Source: an uncultured Clostridia bacterium
GTDB lineage: Bacteria; Bacillota; Clostridia; Oscillospirales; Acutalibacteraceae
Length of the DNA stretch: 64,000 nucleotides
Direction: 5' to 3'
Assembly (NCBI GenBank): GCA_944380875.1
Contig: CALWJA010000038.1
Coordinates: 17,199-81,198, forward strand
Positions within the stretch are counted from its first letter, which is position 1. Each line of letters starts with the position of its first letter. Both the position numbers and the translations under genes were made by a program. The notes under the pieces were generated by a model, which was not told where the DNA came from, searched no databases, and saw only the letters and a list, made by a program, of their open reading frames with translations. Shown here piece by piece: positions 1-9,481 of this stretch.

Positions 1-1836
1 CTCACACCGGCAAAGTTCTCCAGCAATTCCTACAAAACCGGGGCATTCCTCCAAACCTTTTTCTTCCAGAATACGTCCCCGGATAGTGGACAAAGGAAGA
101 AAGGTGGCTCTGCCGGAATCTCTCTGCTTCAAAAGCTGGATAGCCCGTTTGGCATCCTGTTCCGTCTCCACTACTATGTTCTGCATGGCAGGCCCCAAGG
201 CGATTTCTATGGCCACCGCATATTCCTCCGGCGTCTGGATCAGCCTGGAAACAGGACCCCGTATACCGGAAAGACTTCCTCTTTTTACTTCCCGCATGAC
301 AACCTTCACGCTTTGAGAAAAGCCCTCCAGATTCCTTTCCAACTCTTCCAGAAGGTGGGCTCTTCTGGAACGCTCTTCCGCGTCCAGATGCAGCTTTTCC
401 ATCTTTTTCCGGTTATCTTCCACTTTGCGGCGACGGCTTTCCAACCGCATTTCATAGCCCTGCACCGCATTTCCCAGAGCTCCGATTTTTGCTTCGGTAT
501 CCGCCAGCATATCTTTGTATTCCCGCTGTTCCTCCAAAGCTTTTTCTCTCCGGGAACGCCGCTCCGCCAGGGATTCCTGTATGTTTTCCTGCCGCAGACG
601 GATTTCTTCCATGGAAGTAGCCGCGGCAGAAACCTGTATTCTTGCTTCTGTTGACCGGGAAGTAAGCGCGGAAAGCTCCCTGGAATAATCCGCAATCTTT
701 CCTCCCGTCTCACTCATATGCAGTCGCAGCTCGGAAAGCTCCCGCTCACAATCCTGGACGGATTTTTCCTGCTTTGTGATCTCCGCCGATTTTTCCTCAA
801 TCTGAAGCTTTTTTTCTTCTATCTGCCCATCCAAAGCTTCGCCGGATGAAGAGGACTGCTCTATCTCTTTCAAAAGACGTTCTACGGTTTCCTTATTGTG
901 AAAAATATCGTTTTCCAAAACGGAAACCTCTCCGTCTTTCCGGGTGGCAGACTCTTCTAATCGTGAAATTTCCTGCCGGGTTTCATCCACTTTGGCTGTG
1001 CAGCGTGTGCTTTCCGTATAGACTTTGTCGATCTCCCCATCTATTCGGGTTATTTCCTCTTCCGCCTGGGAGTGGTCGTTTTGGGCTAGAAGGATTTTAT
1101 CGTCCTGCTCTCGGAGCACACGACCGGATTTCTCCAGTGTATGGAGCCAAAGGCCAATTTCCAGCGTCTTTTTTTCTCCCGCAAATTCCAGATACTGCAA
1201 AGCCTTTTCCGATTGGATGCGAAGAGGCTCCACCCGTTCTTCCAGCTCAGAAAGGATATCCTGCAGGCGAAGAAGGTTATCCTCCGCCTTCTGCAGCCTG
1301 GATTCCGATTCCTGTTTACGGTATCGATACCGGGAAATCCCCGCAGCTTCCTCAAAAATTTCCCGGCGGTCTTCGCTTCTGGCCGCCACGATACTGTCAA
1401 TTTTACCCTGACCCACCATGGAATACCCATCCCGGCCAAGACCTGTATCCATAAACAGATCGTTGATATCCCGAAGGCGCACATTGACTTTATTTAAAAG
1501 ATATTCGCTTTCCCCGGAACGGTAATACCGGCGGGTTACGGCTACGGTATCGTTATCAAAAGGGAGCTGGCGCTCAGAATTATCTATAGTGAGGGTTACT
1601 TCCGCAAACCCCTGGGCCTTTCGGTGGGGAGTCCCGTTAAAGATTAACTCTTCCATTCTATCGCAGCGCAGAGAACGGGTAGACTGTTCCCCCAGCACCC
1701 AACGAATCGCGTCGGAAATATTACTTTTTCCGCTTCCATTGGGCCCCACAACAGCCGTAATGCCGTCGTCAAAAGAAAGCTTTGTTTTATCGGGAAAGGT
1801 CTTAAATCCCTGTATTTCCAGTGATTTCAGCCTCAT
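1..1836 (-). CDS. smc: Chromosome segregation protein SMC, N-terminal part (cut by window edge)
   Basis: Structural maintenance of chromosomes ATPase; as a dimer with ScpA/ScpB it folds and segregates the nucleoid. The 612 visible codons begin MRLKSLEIQGFKTF and carry the Walker A motif GPNGSGKSN near residue 32. The Q-loop region MVGQGKID follows near residue 145, then a long Glu/Lys/Arg-rich coiled coil. The start of the hinge domain (RGPVSRLIQ, then VAIEIALGPA) is where the window ends. The second coiled coil and the ABC signature/Walker B head are off-window. The ATG overlaps the stop of the upstream radical SAM gene as ATGA, so the two are translationally coupled. The plsX-rnc-smc neighbourhood is typical of Bacillota. 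Identification is certain; only completeness is not. Confidence 0.97.
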   Translation of the reverse strand, partial: MRLKSLEIQGFKTFPDKTKLSFDDGITAVVGPNGSGKSNISDAIRWVLGEQSTRSLRCDRMEELIFNGTPHRKAQGFAEVTLTIDNSERQLPFDNDTVAVTRRYYRSGESEYLLNKVNVRLRDINDLFMDTGLGRDGYSMVGQGKIDSIVAARSEDRREIFEEAAGISRYRYRKQESESRLQKAEDNLLRLQDILSELEERVEPLRIQSEKALQYLEFAGEKKTLEIGLWLHTLEKSGRVLREQDDKILLAQNDHSQAEEEITRIDGEIDKVYTESTRCTAKVDETRQEISRLEESATRKDGEVSVLENDIFHNKETVERLLKEIEQSSSSGEALDGQIEEKKLQIEEKSAEITKQEKSVQDCERELSELRLHMSETGGKIADYSRELSALTSRSTEARIQVSAAATSMEEIRLRQENIQESLAERRSRREKALEEQREYKDMLADTEAKIGALGNAVQGYEMRLESRRRKVEDNRKKMEKLHLDAEERSRRAHLLEELERNLEGFSQSVKVVMREVKRGSLSGIRGPVSRLIQTPEEYAVAIEIALGPAMQNIVVETEQDAKRAIQLLKQRDSGRATFLPLSTIRGRILEEKGLEECPGFVGIAGELCRCE

Positions 1837-2906
1837 GTCGTTCCACCTTTCTCTACCTTCCTGCTTTTAGCGGGGATTTTTTCCACGCTGTCGACCTTTG
1901 CTATCATAAATTTTCCTGGAAGCACCGTTTCATCCTGCAAAAACTGTATCCGGAAACCAGCCTCCTGCAGCTGTTGCAGGTTTTGCTTTTTTTGCCCTAA
2001 AGCTTTGGAAATCCACCGGGGATTAACCGCAACCTGTAAATTTTTTCCATAAAAGGAGACCGAATTTTCTTTTAAGGCACCCAGCAGCCGGTTTAAAAAC
2101 ATCCGGCTTTCGCAGAGCTCCCGAAGGGCAGGATGATACGCTCCCGCTAACATATCCCGTTTCAATTCCGGAGTGTCGTGGAGCCCTAAACGGATCACAG
2201 CAATTCCTCGGCTTTCAAAAAGATCCAGAAGATCTGCGCATAAAGGAATCGTTTCTTCCAGGTTCATGGGCCGGTAGCGGCCTTGCTCATATAAACGCCC
2301 CAGTTCTGTGTCTCTCATCACCACAGTGGGATAAATTCGAACCGTATCCGGGCGCAGCTCCGCAAGTTTAGAGGCGGTATACATAGCACCCTGGGCATCA
2401 TCCCCATAGAGGCCGGTCATCATCTGCAATCCCAAAGAGAAACCCATTTTCCGGATGCGAAAAGAAGCTTCTTCCACATCCCGGGCAGTATGCCCCCGAC
2501 CATTCAGAAGAAGGACTTCCTCCCGCATGCTCTGGGCTCCCAATTCAATGGAACGCACACCGTATCTCTGCAAAAGAGCGAGCACCTTTTCCCCAACACA
2601 GTCCGGCCTGGTGGAAATCCGGATACCCGAAAACAGGCCGCTCTCCACAAAAGGATGGGCGGCCTCTAAGAGAGACACCATATAATCGGGATCTATAGCG
2701 GTAAAACTGCCCCCAAAAAAAGCCAGTTCCGCGCTGCATCCAGCGGGAAGTGTTTCCTGCGCCCGCCTGGCCGCAGCTATTACATCTTCGGGAGACGGCT
2801 GCACCGCCTTTCCCGTTATACTCTTTTGATTACAGAAACTGCATTGGTGGGGGCAGCCGTTATGAGGCACAAACAGCGCCACATTGGCGTGAGCTCCTTT
2901 GCTCAT
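1833..2906 (-). CDS. Radical SAM protein, Elp3-like (coproporphyrinogen/elongator family)
   Basis: A 357-residue radical S-adenosylmethionine enzyme. The cluster-binding motif CPHQCSFCN (CxxxCxxC) lies at about residues 18-26, followed by the SAM-binding segment FFGGSFTAID and the barrel motif GAQSM. The overall pattern matches the Elp3-like clade of bacterial radical SAM proteins that lies between rnc and smc in many Clostridia. It has no acetyltransferase domain, so it is not a full Elp3, and the substrate is unknown. The ATG at 2906 is one base after the rnc stop, and the stop overlaps the smc start by four bases, so it is an internal member of a tight operon. Confidence 0.88.
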   Translation of the reverse strand: MSKGAHANVALFVPHNGCPHQCSFCNQKSITGKAVQPSPEDVIAAARRAQETLPAGCSAELAFFGGSFTAIDPDYMVSLLEAAHPFVESGLFSGIRISTRPDCVGEKVLALLQRYGVRSIELGAQSMREEVLLLNGRGHTARDVEEASFRIRKMGFSLGLQMMTGLYGDDAQGAMYTASKLAELRPDTVRIYPTVVMRDTELGRLYEQGRYRPMNLEETIPLCADLLDLFESRGIAVIRLGLHDTPELKRDMLAGAYHPALRELCESRMFLNRLLGALKENSVSFYGKNLQVAVNPRWISKALGQKKQNLQQLQEAGFRIQFLQDETVLPGKFMIAKVDSVEKIPAKSRKVEKGGTT

Positions 2907-2907
2907 C

Positions 2908-3588
2908 TCAGTACCCCATCAATTCAAGGGCTTCCCTAGCGGCCTGCTGTTCTGCTTCTTTCTTGCTTCTGCCGCCGCCCTTTCCAATAACATTGGAATT
3001 CAGATGGACCTCTACAGTGAAATGCTTATTATGATCGGGGCCGCTTTCACCGGTGAGAACATATTCCAGCGCTTCTTCCGGGTTTTGCTGGATGATCTCC
3101 TGCAGCTTTGTTTTATAATCCCGGAAAGTTTTAGGCTTATTGGCTTTTGCCAAAGGCTCCACAAAACGCAGAATAAATTTTCTTGCTTCCTCCATGCCGC
3201 CATCCAGATAAATAGCGGCTATAATGGCCTCAAAAGCATCCGCCAAAATAGAAGAGCGGCTCCTGCCTCCGGAATTCTGCTCTCCGTGGCTCAAAAGCAT
3301 ATATTTACCTACTCCCAGCTGTTTAGAAAAGCCGCAGCAGGCTTTTTCACAGACCAGCGCCGCCCGGTTCCGGGTCAAATCTCCTTCCGGCATATCCGGA
3401 AAGTTTCGGAAAAGATAATCCGCAACTACGATGCCAAGAATGGAATCTCCCAAAAACTCCAGCCGTTCGTTGCTTCCCAAACTTTTTTTATGCTCATTGG
3501 CATACGAGGAATGTGTCAGCGCATTCAAAAGATAATTTTTTTCTTTAAAATGGTATCCAAGAGCTTTTTCCAATTCCGTATACTCCAT
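2908..3588 (-). CDS. rnc: Ribonuclease III
   Basis: Double-strand-specific endoribonuclease that processes rRNA precursors and structured mRNAs. It has 226 residues, the normal family length. The RNase III signature NERLEFLGDS is at about residues 39-48 with catalytic Glu and Asp; the second acidic cluster follows near DAFEAIIAAIY. The C-terminal third is a double-stranded RNA-binding domain (DYKTKLQEI to EAEQQAARE). The ATG at 3588 has an AAGGGG site six bases upstream. It follows plsX by 17 bases; the acpP gene that usually lies between plsX and rnc in Bacillota is absent here. Confidence 0.97.
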   Translation of the reverse strand: MEYTELEKALGYHFKEKNYLLNALTHSSYANEHKKSLGSNERLEFLGDSILGIVVADYLFRNFPDMPEGDLTRNRAALVCEKACCGFSKQLGVGKYMLLSHGEQNSGGRSRSSILADAFEAIIAAIYLDGGMEEARKFILRFVEPLAKANKPKTFRDYKTKLQEIIQQNPEEALEYVLTGESGPDHNKHFTVEVHLNSNVIGKGGGRSKKEAEQQAAREALELMGY

Positions 3589-3605
3589 GTAAATCCCCTT
3601 CCGCC

Positions 3606-4625
3606 TTATTTTTCTTCGGAAATCGTCTTAGCTTCTTTGAGCGCCGCCACGGAACGGGTGATCTCATCCACTACATTTCCTTCTACATAGGCTTTTGTCA
3701 GGCGCAGTGCATTTTTAAAGGTCTTAGCCTTGGAATCTCCATGAGCCTTGAAAACCGGTTTGGAAGCGCCCATAATAGGCGCACCGCCATATTCGTTGTA
3801 ATCCATATGCTTTTTGAGTTCCTTCATATCGGAAAGAATCAAGGATGCAGCGATTTTATTTTTCAGATTCTTTGTGAATATATCCTTTATCAGCCCCATC
3901 ATGCACATGGCTACGCCCTCATAGAGCTTCAGGATGCAGTTCCCGGTAAAACCATCTGCAACGATGACGTCTCCGGCATCATAGGGGATTTCACGAGCTT
4001 CAATATTGCCAATAAAGTTTACGGGGGATTCCTTCAGCAGCCGGAAGGCTTCATGCTGCAATTCTCCTCCCTTATGCTCCTCTGTACCAATATTGGCCAA
4101 AGCTACCCGGGGATTTTCCACACCCATAACCTTATTTACATAGATGGAACCCATTATACCGAATTGCTGCAGCATTTCGGGTTTACAATCCACATTGGCT
4201 CCGCTGTCGATCAGCATGAAAAAGCCTTCTTTTTTAGGAATGACGGGGGAAAACGCAACACGCTTAATACCCTTGATGCGTTTAATAATCAATGTTGCTC
4301 CCACAATCAGCGCTCCGGAATTGCCTGCAGAAATAAAGGCGTCCCCTTCGCCTGCAGCCAGTTTTTTCAGGCCCAGAGCCATGGAACTGTTATTTTTGCT
4401 TTTCATAATATCCCCGGCATGGTCTTCCATTGTGATCACGCTATCCGTATGGGCAATTTCCATGCGGTCAAGAGAAATTTCATTTTCCTGGGCTACCTTG
4501 CGGATAATGGATTCATCGCCCGTAAGCAGGATATCAATGTCCAGCTCCCGCACAGCGTCCGCACAGCCTTTCAGAATTTCAAGAGGGGCGTTGTCTCCCC
4601 CAAACGCGTCTACAATAATCTTCAT
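3606..4625 (-). CDS. plsX: Phosphate acyltransferase PlsX
   Basis: Peripheral membrane enzyme that converts acyl-ACP plus phosphate into acyl-phosphate, the substrate of PlsY in phosphatidic acid synthesis. It has 339 residues, begins MKIIVDAFGGDNAP (the family N-terminus) and keeps the glycine-rich DGFTGNCILK segment near residues 220-230. GGAGG lies seven bases before the ATG. It is the first gene of a plsX-rnc-radical SAM-smc cluster and follows trmFO by 22 bases, so it may be cotranscribed with topA-trmFO. The usual fapR, fabD and acpP partners are not in the window. Confidence 0.97.
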   Translation of the reverse strand: MKIIVDAFGGDNAPLEILKGCADAVRELDIDILLTGDESIIRKVAQENEISLDRMEIAHTDSVITMEDHAGDIMKSKNNSSMALGLKKLAAGEGDAFISAGNSGALIVGATLIIKRIKGIKRVAFSPVIPKKEGFFMLIDSGANVDCKPEMLQQFGIMGSIYVNKVMGVENPRVALANIGTEEHKGGELQHEAFRLLKESPVNFIGNIEAREIPYDAGDVIVADGFTGNCILKLYEGVAMCMMGLIKDIFTKNLKNKIAASLILSDMKELKKHMDYNEYGGAPIMGASKPVFKAHGDSKAKTFKNALRLTKAYVEGNVVDEITRSVAALKEAKTISEEK

Positions 4626-4647
4626 GTTGCATCCTCCGTTTCAGACT

Positions 4648-5985
4648 TCAAACAACCGGCTCAACTCCGGCAAAATATTCCCCAACCGCTTCCCCATAAG
4701 AGGCAAGAGCCAGAAGAGCTCTTTGCGCCAAAGCGGCATAACGTTCTTTTTTATCCCGTATATGAGGTTCTATTGGAGGTAAAACCCCAAAATTCGCGCC
4801 CATGGGCTGAAAATTCCCTGTTACGCTTCCCGAAACATGGCGGCTTAAAGCGCCCATCATGGTTTCTTCCGGCAAAATCAGCGGCTCTTGGCCCCGACTC
4901 AGTCTCAAGGCGTTTCTTCCGGCTAAAAGCCCCGACGCGGCGGATTCCATGTATCCTTCCACGCCTGTCATTTGGCCGGCAAAAAACAGCCGTTTATCCC
5001 GGCGGAAGGAAAAATCCGCATCCAAAAGACGGGGAGAATCCAGAAATGTGTTCCGGTGCATAACTCCATAGCGAATAAATTCCGCTCGATGCAGAGCCGG
5101 GATCATGCCGAATACCCGCTTCTGTTCCCCAAACTTCAAATTAGTTTGAAATCCCACCAGATTCAGAAGGGTTCCTTCCCGGTTTTCCCGGCGAAGCTGC
5201 AAGACAGCCCAGGGTCTGTGCCCCGTTCTTGGATCCCGCAGGCCCACGGGTTTCATTGGGCCGTAACGAATGGTATCCGGGCCGCGTCCCGCCATAACTT
5301 CAATGGGCATGCAGCCTTCATACACCTTTGGATCCCGCACATCAAAAGAATGGACAGGAGCCCGCTCCGCATGCACAAGAGCATCGTAAAAAGCTTCATA
5401 CTCTTCTTTATTCATGGGGCAGTTCAGATAATCATCTTCCCCGCCTCTTCCATATCGGGACGCCGTAAAAGCATACTCCATATCTACACTCTCTGCGGTG
5501 ACAATAGGCGCCGCCGCATCGAAAAAGCTCAAATTTCCGCCGCATAACCGGGATATTTTTTCCGCAAGACTGTCGGAAGTCAGCGGGCCGGAAGCGATCA
5601 CGGTTATTCCCTCGGAAGGGATATCCGTCACTTCCCCACGCCGCAGGAAAATATGCGGCTCTTTTTCCACAGCATCCGTAACCATACGGGAAAACTCTTC
5701 CCGATCCACCGCCAAGGCTCCTCCTGCCGGCACAGCACAGCGGAGGGCACAGGGAACCAAAAGGCTTCCCATACGCCGCATTTCTTCTTTCAGCAGACCG
5801 GCAGCGCTTTCAATTCGCAGTGCTTTGAGAGAATTGGAGCAAACCAGCTCTGCCAGATCGGAGGAAGAATGGGCTGGCGTGTATTTTTCGGGCTTCATTT
5901 CCCAAAGCTCTACATCCTCCCCGCCTTTGGCAATCTGCCAAGCAGCCTCACAGCCGGCAAGACCGGCTCCAATAACCCGGATCAT
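4648..5985 (-). CDS. trmFO: Methylenetetrahydrofolate-tRNA (uracil-5-)-methyltransferase
   Basis: Flavoprotein that makes ribothymidine at position 54 of the tRNA T-loop using methylenetetrahydrofolate and FADH2, the Gram-positive alternative to TrmA. The 445-residue protein opens with a dinucleotide-binding motif (IRVIGAGLAGCEAA) and contains the family segments SDLAELVCSNSLK near residue 41 and AVLQLRRENREG near 261. The ATG overlaps the topA stop as ATGA. The trmFO-topA pair is a conserved Bacillota arrangement, so both assignment and start are secure. Confidence 0.97.
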   Translation of the reverse strand: MIRVIGAGLAGCEAAWQIAKGGEDVELWEMKPEKYTPAHSSSDLAELVCSNSLKALRIESAAGLLKEEMRRMGSLLVPCALRCAVPAGGALAVDREEFSRMVTDAVEKEPHIFLRRGEVTDIPSEGITVIASGPLTSDSLAEKISRLCGGNLSFFDAAAPIVTAESVDMEYAFTASRYGRGGEDDYLNCPMNKEEYEAFYDALVHAERAPVHSFDVRDPKVYEGCMPIEVMAGRGPDTIRYGPMKPVGLRDPRTGHRPWAVLQLRRENREGTLLNLVGFQTNLKFGEQKRVFGMIPALHRAEFIRYGVMHRNTFLDSPRLLDADFSFRRDKRLFFAGQMTGVEGYMESAASGLLAGRNALRLSRGQEPLILPEETMMGALSRHVSGSVTGNFQPMGANFGVLPPIEPHIRDKKERYAALAQRALLALASYGEAVGEYFAGVEPVV

Positions 5986-8075
5986 TCGTTCTTCTCCTCC
6001 AATTTCTCAAATCCGCAATCCGGCGTCACGCAGTAAAGCTTCGGCTGTTTTCCTTTTTTCCGCAAAAGAGTTTTGCCGCAGCGGGGGCATTTTTCCATAG
6101 TAGGTTCATCCCAGGATATAAAATTGCACTCCGGATAATTGCTGCATCCATAAAACACGCGTCCTTTTTTGGTTTTACGAACAATCACCTTTCCGCCGCA
6201 TTTGGGGCAATCGGCGCCGTTTTCCTGGATCAGTTTCTTAATATTCTTGCATTCCGGATATCCGGGGCAGGCAATAAACTTTCCATAGCGGCCGGTTTTA
6301 ATCACCATCCGCCTTCCGCATTTTTCGCAGATAATATCGGTTTCATCTTCCTTGAGCTGGATTTTAACGCCTTCCATATCGGCTTTGGCCTTTTTTAATG
6401 TTTTTTCAAAATCTCCATAGAAGGAATCCAGAGTTTCTACCCAATCCGTCTCCCCGCTTTGCACATGGTCCAGATCGCTTTCTACCTGGGCTGTAAACTT
6501 CACGTTCACAATTTTCGGAAATCTTTCCTTCATAAGCTTGGTGGTAACTTCACCAAGCTCCGTAGGCTTTAGCGACTTTCCCTCCCGAACTACATATTCA
6601 CGGGCCGTAATGGTGGAAATTGTGGCGGCATAAGTGGAAGGCCGGCCGATGCCGTTTTCTTCCAAAGCTTTTACAAGGGTCGCTTCCGTGTAGCGGGCAG
6701 GGGGCTGCGTAAAGTGCTGATTGCCGGAAAGCTCCTTACACTTTAGCGGCATTCCCTCTTCCAAAGGCGGCAGGCTTCCGCCCTCCCGGCTCTCTTCATC
6801 CTTCCCCTCTTCATAGAGAACCGTGAATCCGTCAAACGTTACGGTATAGCCGGAAGCCTTAAATATATAGGCCCCTGCAGAAATATCCGCCTGAGTAGTG
6901 CTCTGCACACAATTGGCCATCTGGCAGGCAATAAAGCGTTCCCAAATCAACTTATAGAGCTTATACTGATCGGAAGTTACGCTCCCTTTTACTTTTTCCG
7001 GCGTAAGAGAAACCGTGGTAGGACGAATGGCTTCGTGCCCATCCTGGGCGCTGGCTTTGCTCTTATAATGGCGGGGCGCATCGGGAAGATACTTTTTCCC
7101 CCAGCGTTCTTCAATATAAGAAGCCGCATCGTTAAGGGCATCTTCAGAAAGGCGCAGAGAATCCGTTCTCATATAGGTGATAAGGCCTACAGCGCCCATT
7201 CCTTCAATATCCACGCCCTCATACAGCTCCTGCGCTACTTTCATGGTTCGTCTTGCCTGAAAGCCCAGCCTTCTGGAGGCTTCCTGCTGCAGGGTGGAAG
7301 TGATGAAAGGCGGCGCGGGCTTTTTCCTGCGAGTTCCTTTTTTTACCTTGGCAACCTGGTAATCCGCACCCTCCAGCTCCTTCAAAATAGCGTCTGCCTG
7401 TTCTTTATCAGATACAGGAATCTTATTTTCAGGTGTGCCATAGAAGGAAGCTTCAAAAGTCTTCCGAGACGTGCCTTTTGCAGGCATGAGTTTAGCGTCC
7501 AGCGTCCAATATTCTTCCGGCTTAAAAGCGCGGATTTCTTCTTCTCTGTCCACAATCAGGCGTACAGCCACAGACTGCACACGCCCTGCGGAAAGGCCCC
7601 GGCGGATCTTTTGAGAAAGAAACGGGCTCAGCTTATAGCCCACAAGGCGATCTAAAATACGGCGGGCCTGTTGGGCATTTACCAGATTCAGATCGATGCT
7701 TCTGGGATTCTCCATTCCGTTCGTCACACCTGTTTTTGTGATTTCATTAAAGGTGACACGATTCTTGTCCGCGGTATCCAGACCCAGAATATAGGCGAGA
7801 TGCCAGGAAATAGCCTCTCCTTCCCGGTCCGGGTCCGTTGCCAGAAACACTTGGGAGCTGTTTTCCGCTTTTTCTTTCAGCTCTTCCACCAGTTTTTCCT
7901 TACCCTTGATGATCTCATATTTAGGCGCAAAATGCTTCTTAATATCCACACTCAGCCGTTTTTCCGGTAAATCCCGAACATGCCCTTTGGTGGCTACAAC
8001 ATCGTAATCCGAGCTTAAATATTTTTTAATAGTGTGTACCTTGGTAGGCGACTCCACTATAACCAGTTTCGACAA
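5982..8075 (-). CDS. topA: DNA topoisomerase I
   Basis: Type IA topoisomerase that relaxes negative supercoils. The Toprim motif is LVIVESPTK at the N-terminus, and the catalytic tyrosine is in LITYMRTDS near residue 305. Three C-terminal Zn ribbons follow (CEKCGRRM...CPGYPEC, CPKCGGKV...CSNYPEC, CPRCGKTL...CVTPDC). I place the start at the TTG at 8073-8075, giving MSKLVIVESPTK. The AGAGG site sits about eight bases upstream of it, whereas the GTG three codons earlier abuts the same site. The length is then 697 residues, normal for the family. A 38-bp inverted repeat lies in its upstream gap. Confidence 0.95.
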   Translation of the reverse strand: MSKLVIVESPTKVHTIKKYLSSDYDVVATKGHVRDLPEKRLSVDIKKHFAPKYEIIKGKEKLVEELKEKAENSSQVFLATDPDREGEAISWHLAYILGLDTADKNRVTFNEITKTGVTNGMENPRSIDLNLVNAQQARRILDRLVGYKLSPFLSQKIRRGLSAGRVQSVAVRLIVDREEEIRAFKPEEYWTLDAKLMPAKGTSRKTFEASFYGTPENKIPVSDKEQADAILKELEGADYQVAKVKKGTRRKKPAPPFITSTLQQEASRRLGFQARRTMKVAQELYEGVDIEGMGAVGLITYMRTDSLRLSEDALNDAASYIEERWGKKYLPDAPRHYKSKASAQDGHEAIRPTTVSLTPEKVKGSVTSDQYKLYKLIWERFIACQMANCVQSTTQADISAGAYIFKASGYTVTFDGFTVLYEEGKDEESREGGSLPPLEEGMPLKCKELSGNQHFTQPPARYTEATLVKALEENGIGRPSTYAATISTITAREYVVREGKSLKPTELGEVTTKLMKERFPKIVNVKFTAQVESDLDHVQSGETDWVETLDSFYGDFEKTLKKAKADMEGVKIQLKEDETDIICEKCGRRMVIKTGRYGKFIACPGYPECKNIKKLIQENGADCPKCGGKVIVRKTKKGRVFYGCSNYPECNFISWDEPTMEKCPRCGKTLLRKKGKQPKLYCVTPDCGFEKLEEKNE

Positions 8076-8204
8076 ATCCAACACCTCTCATTTGTCCATT
8101 TTTCTCCCGGCATCCGCTCCTGGGCAATGCCGAGCTTTCCATTTCCTATATTTTGTCTATCGCGGAAATTCCCGCCGTCAACTATACACTATAGCAGTCT
8201 GCAC

Positions 8205-8242
8205 TGTTAAAATATGCCGAATTGCATCGGTATATTTTAACA
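8205..8242. promoter_or_regulatory. Imperfect inverted repeat between dprA and topA
   Basis: Two 15-base arms, TGTTAAAATATGCCG and CGGTATATTTTAACA, differ from perfect complementarity at one position and flank an 8-base spacer. The element sits about 40 bases past the dprA stop and about 130 bases before topA. It could act as a terminator for the upstream operon, because the transcript would end the stem in a U-rich arm, or as an operator. A hairpin terminator would normally have a GC-rich base, which this lacks. Confidence 0.5.
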
Positions 8243-8281
8243 AAGCGAACCTATTGGCAAGCCTTGTTCTTTTTACGTGCT

Positions 8282-9481
8282 TCAGGCCGGTCCGTATCTT
8301 CCGCCTGAATAAGATCGGATATACCCGGAAAGTTCCAATTCGGTAGCAGCAGCCAAAACTTTGGATACAGGCATGGATAATTCTCTTGCTAAATCTGAAA
8401 TCTGCTGGATACTGTTCTCTGCCCGAATCTTCGCAAGCAAGATTCCCGCATCTTTGGATATTTCCTCCGGGATCCCCTGCTGGTCTTCTGCCAGTTCAAC
8501 TGTTTTCCGCACACTCTTTTTTTCGCCGGATACCGATACGGTATTTTTGAGAACGGTTTTTTCCCGAAATTCTTTACCCTTGTTTTCTTCTCCGTCGCTG
8601 CCGGAATTTCGTGTATAGAGCAAAGCCAACACATCTTCCGCCGAGGAAACTATCGGAGCGCCGTTTTTCCGCAGTTTTTCACAGCCCGGAGCCAAAGCTT
8701 CTTCCGCGAAATTTCCCACCATGACCAATCTCTGCTGTTCTAACGCCAAACGAGCCGTAACCAGAGAGCCGCTTTTTTCATTGGCACTTATGACTACAAT
8801 ACCATCGCTAAGCCCGGAAATCAACCGGTTTCGAACTGGGAACTGCATAGGAAGCGGCGGTGTATCCGGTGGATATTCCGATAAAAGGGCGCCGTTTCGC
8901 GCAATTTCCTGCCTCAGGGGCAGCTGGCCTGTAAGATAGGGATAGGAAAGCCCGCATCCCATTACACAAACTGTTTCTCCTCCCGCTTCCAAAGCGCCTT
9001 TGTGCGCGGCTTCATCAATACCCATGGCGCCTCCGCTGACAATTACCGCCCCTGCTTCAGCCAAATGAGCTGCAAGCAAATAAGCCGCCTGGCAGTCCTT
9101 CTCCGAAGCCTTCCGGCTTCCCACAATAGCAATCCAGGGACGGCCTTCAAAATACGGCAGCTTTCCCTGCATAAAAAGGGCTCCGGGCGGATTCATAAGA
9201 TAGCGTAACGGACGCGGATACATCCTCTGTTGAGGCGTTAAAACCTCCTGGCCCAAATTTTCCGTATAGGAAAGCAAAGCTTCTCCATAAGAAGGGGTAT
9301 AAAACAGAAACCTCTCCATTTCCTGAGAAGTAAGGTTTCCCCATCGCCGCCAGGCTTGTTCCCCGGCCTCAAAGCATTTTTGTGGAGACCCGAAATACTC
9401 CAAAAGAGTCAAAAGTTTTCCGCTGCCCGCGCCCAAGCCTCTTTGCAGCCACAGCCAGAAGCTTTTTTCACGCCATTCCAT
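8282..9481 (-). CDS. dprA: DNA-processing protein DprA (Smf)
   Basis: Binds incoming single-stranded DNA and loads RecA during natural transformation; also found in non-competent bacteria. The 399-residue protein has the Rossmann-like DprA core: IAIVGSRKAS near residue 117, SGGAMGIDEAAHKGAL near 149, and the segment SANEKSGSLVTARLAL near 232. A poorly conserved linker follows, then a winged-helix DML1-type tail (SISDLARELSMPVSKVLAAA). The upstream SpoU methylase gene overlaps its start by 14 bases. In Clostridia dprA commonly precedes topA, as here. Confidence 0.95.
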   Translation of the reverse strand: MEWREKSFWLWLQRGLGAGSGKLLTLLEYFGSPQKCFEAGEQAWRRWGNLTSQEMERFLFYTPSYGEALLSYTENLGQEVLTPQQRMYPRPLRYLMNPPGALFMQGKLPYFEGRPWIAIVGSRKASEKDCQAAYLLAAHLAEAGAVIVSGGAMGIDEAAHKGALEAGGETVCVMGCGLSYPYLTGQLPLRQEIARNGALLSEYPPDTPPLPMQFPVRNRLISGLSDGIVVISANEKSGSLVTARLALEQQRLVMVGNFAEEALAPGCEKLRKNGAPIVSSAEDVLALLYTRNSGSDGEENKGKEFREKTVLKNTVSVSGEKKSVRKTVELAEDQQGIPEEISKDAGILLAKIRAENSIQQISDLARELSMPVSKVLAAATELELSGYIRSYSGGRYGPA

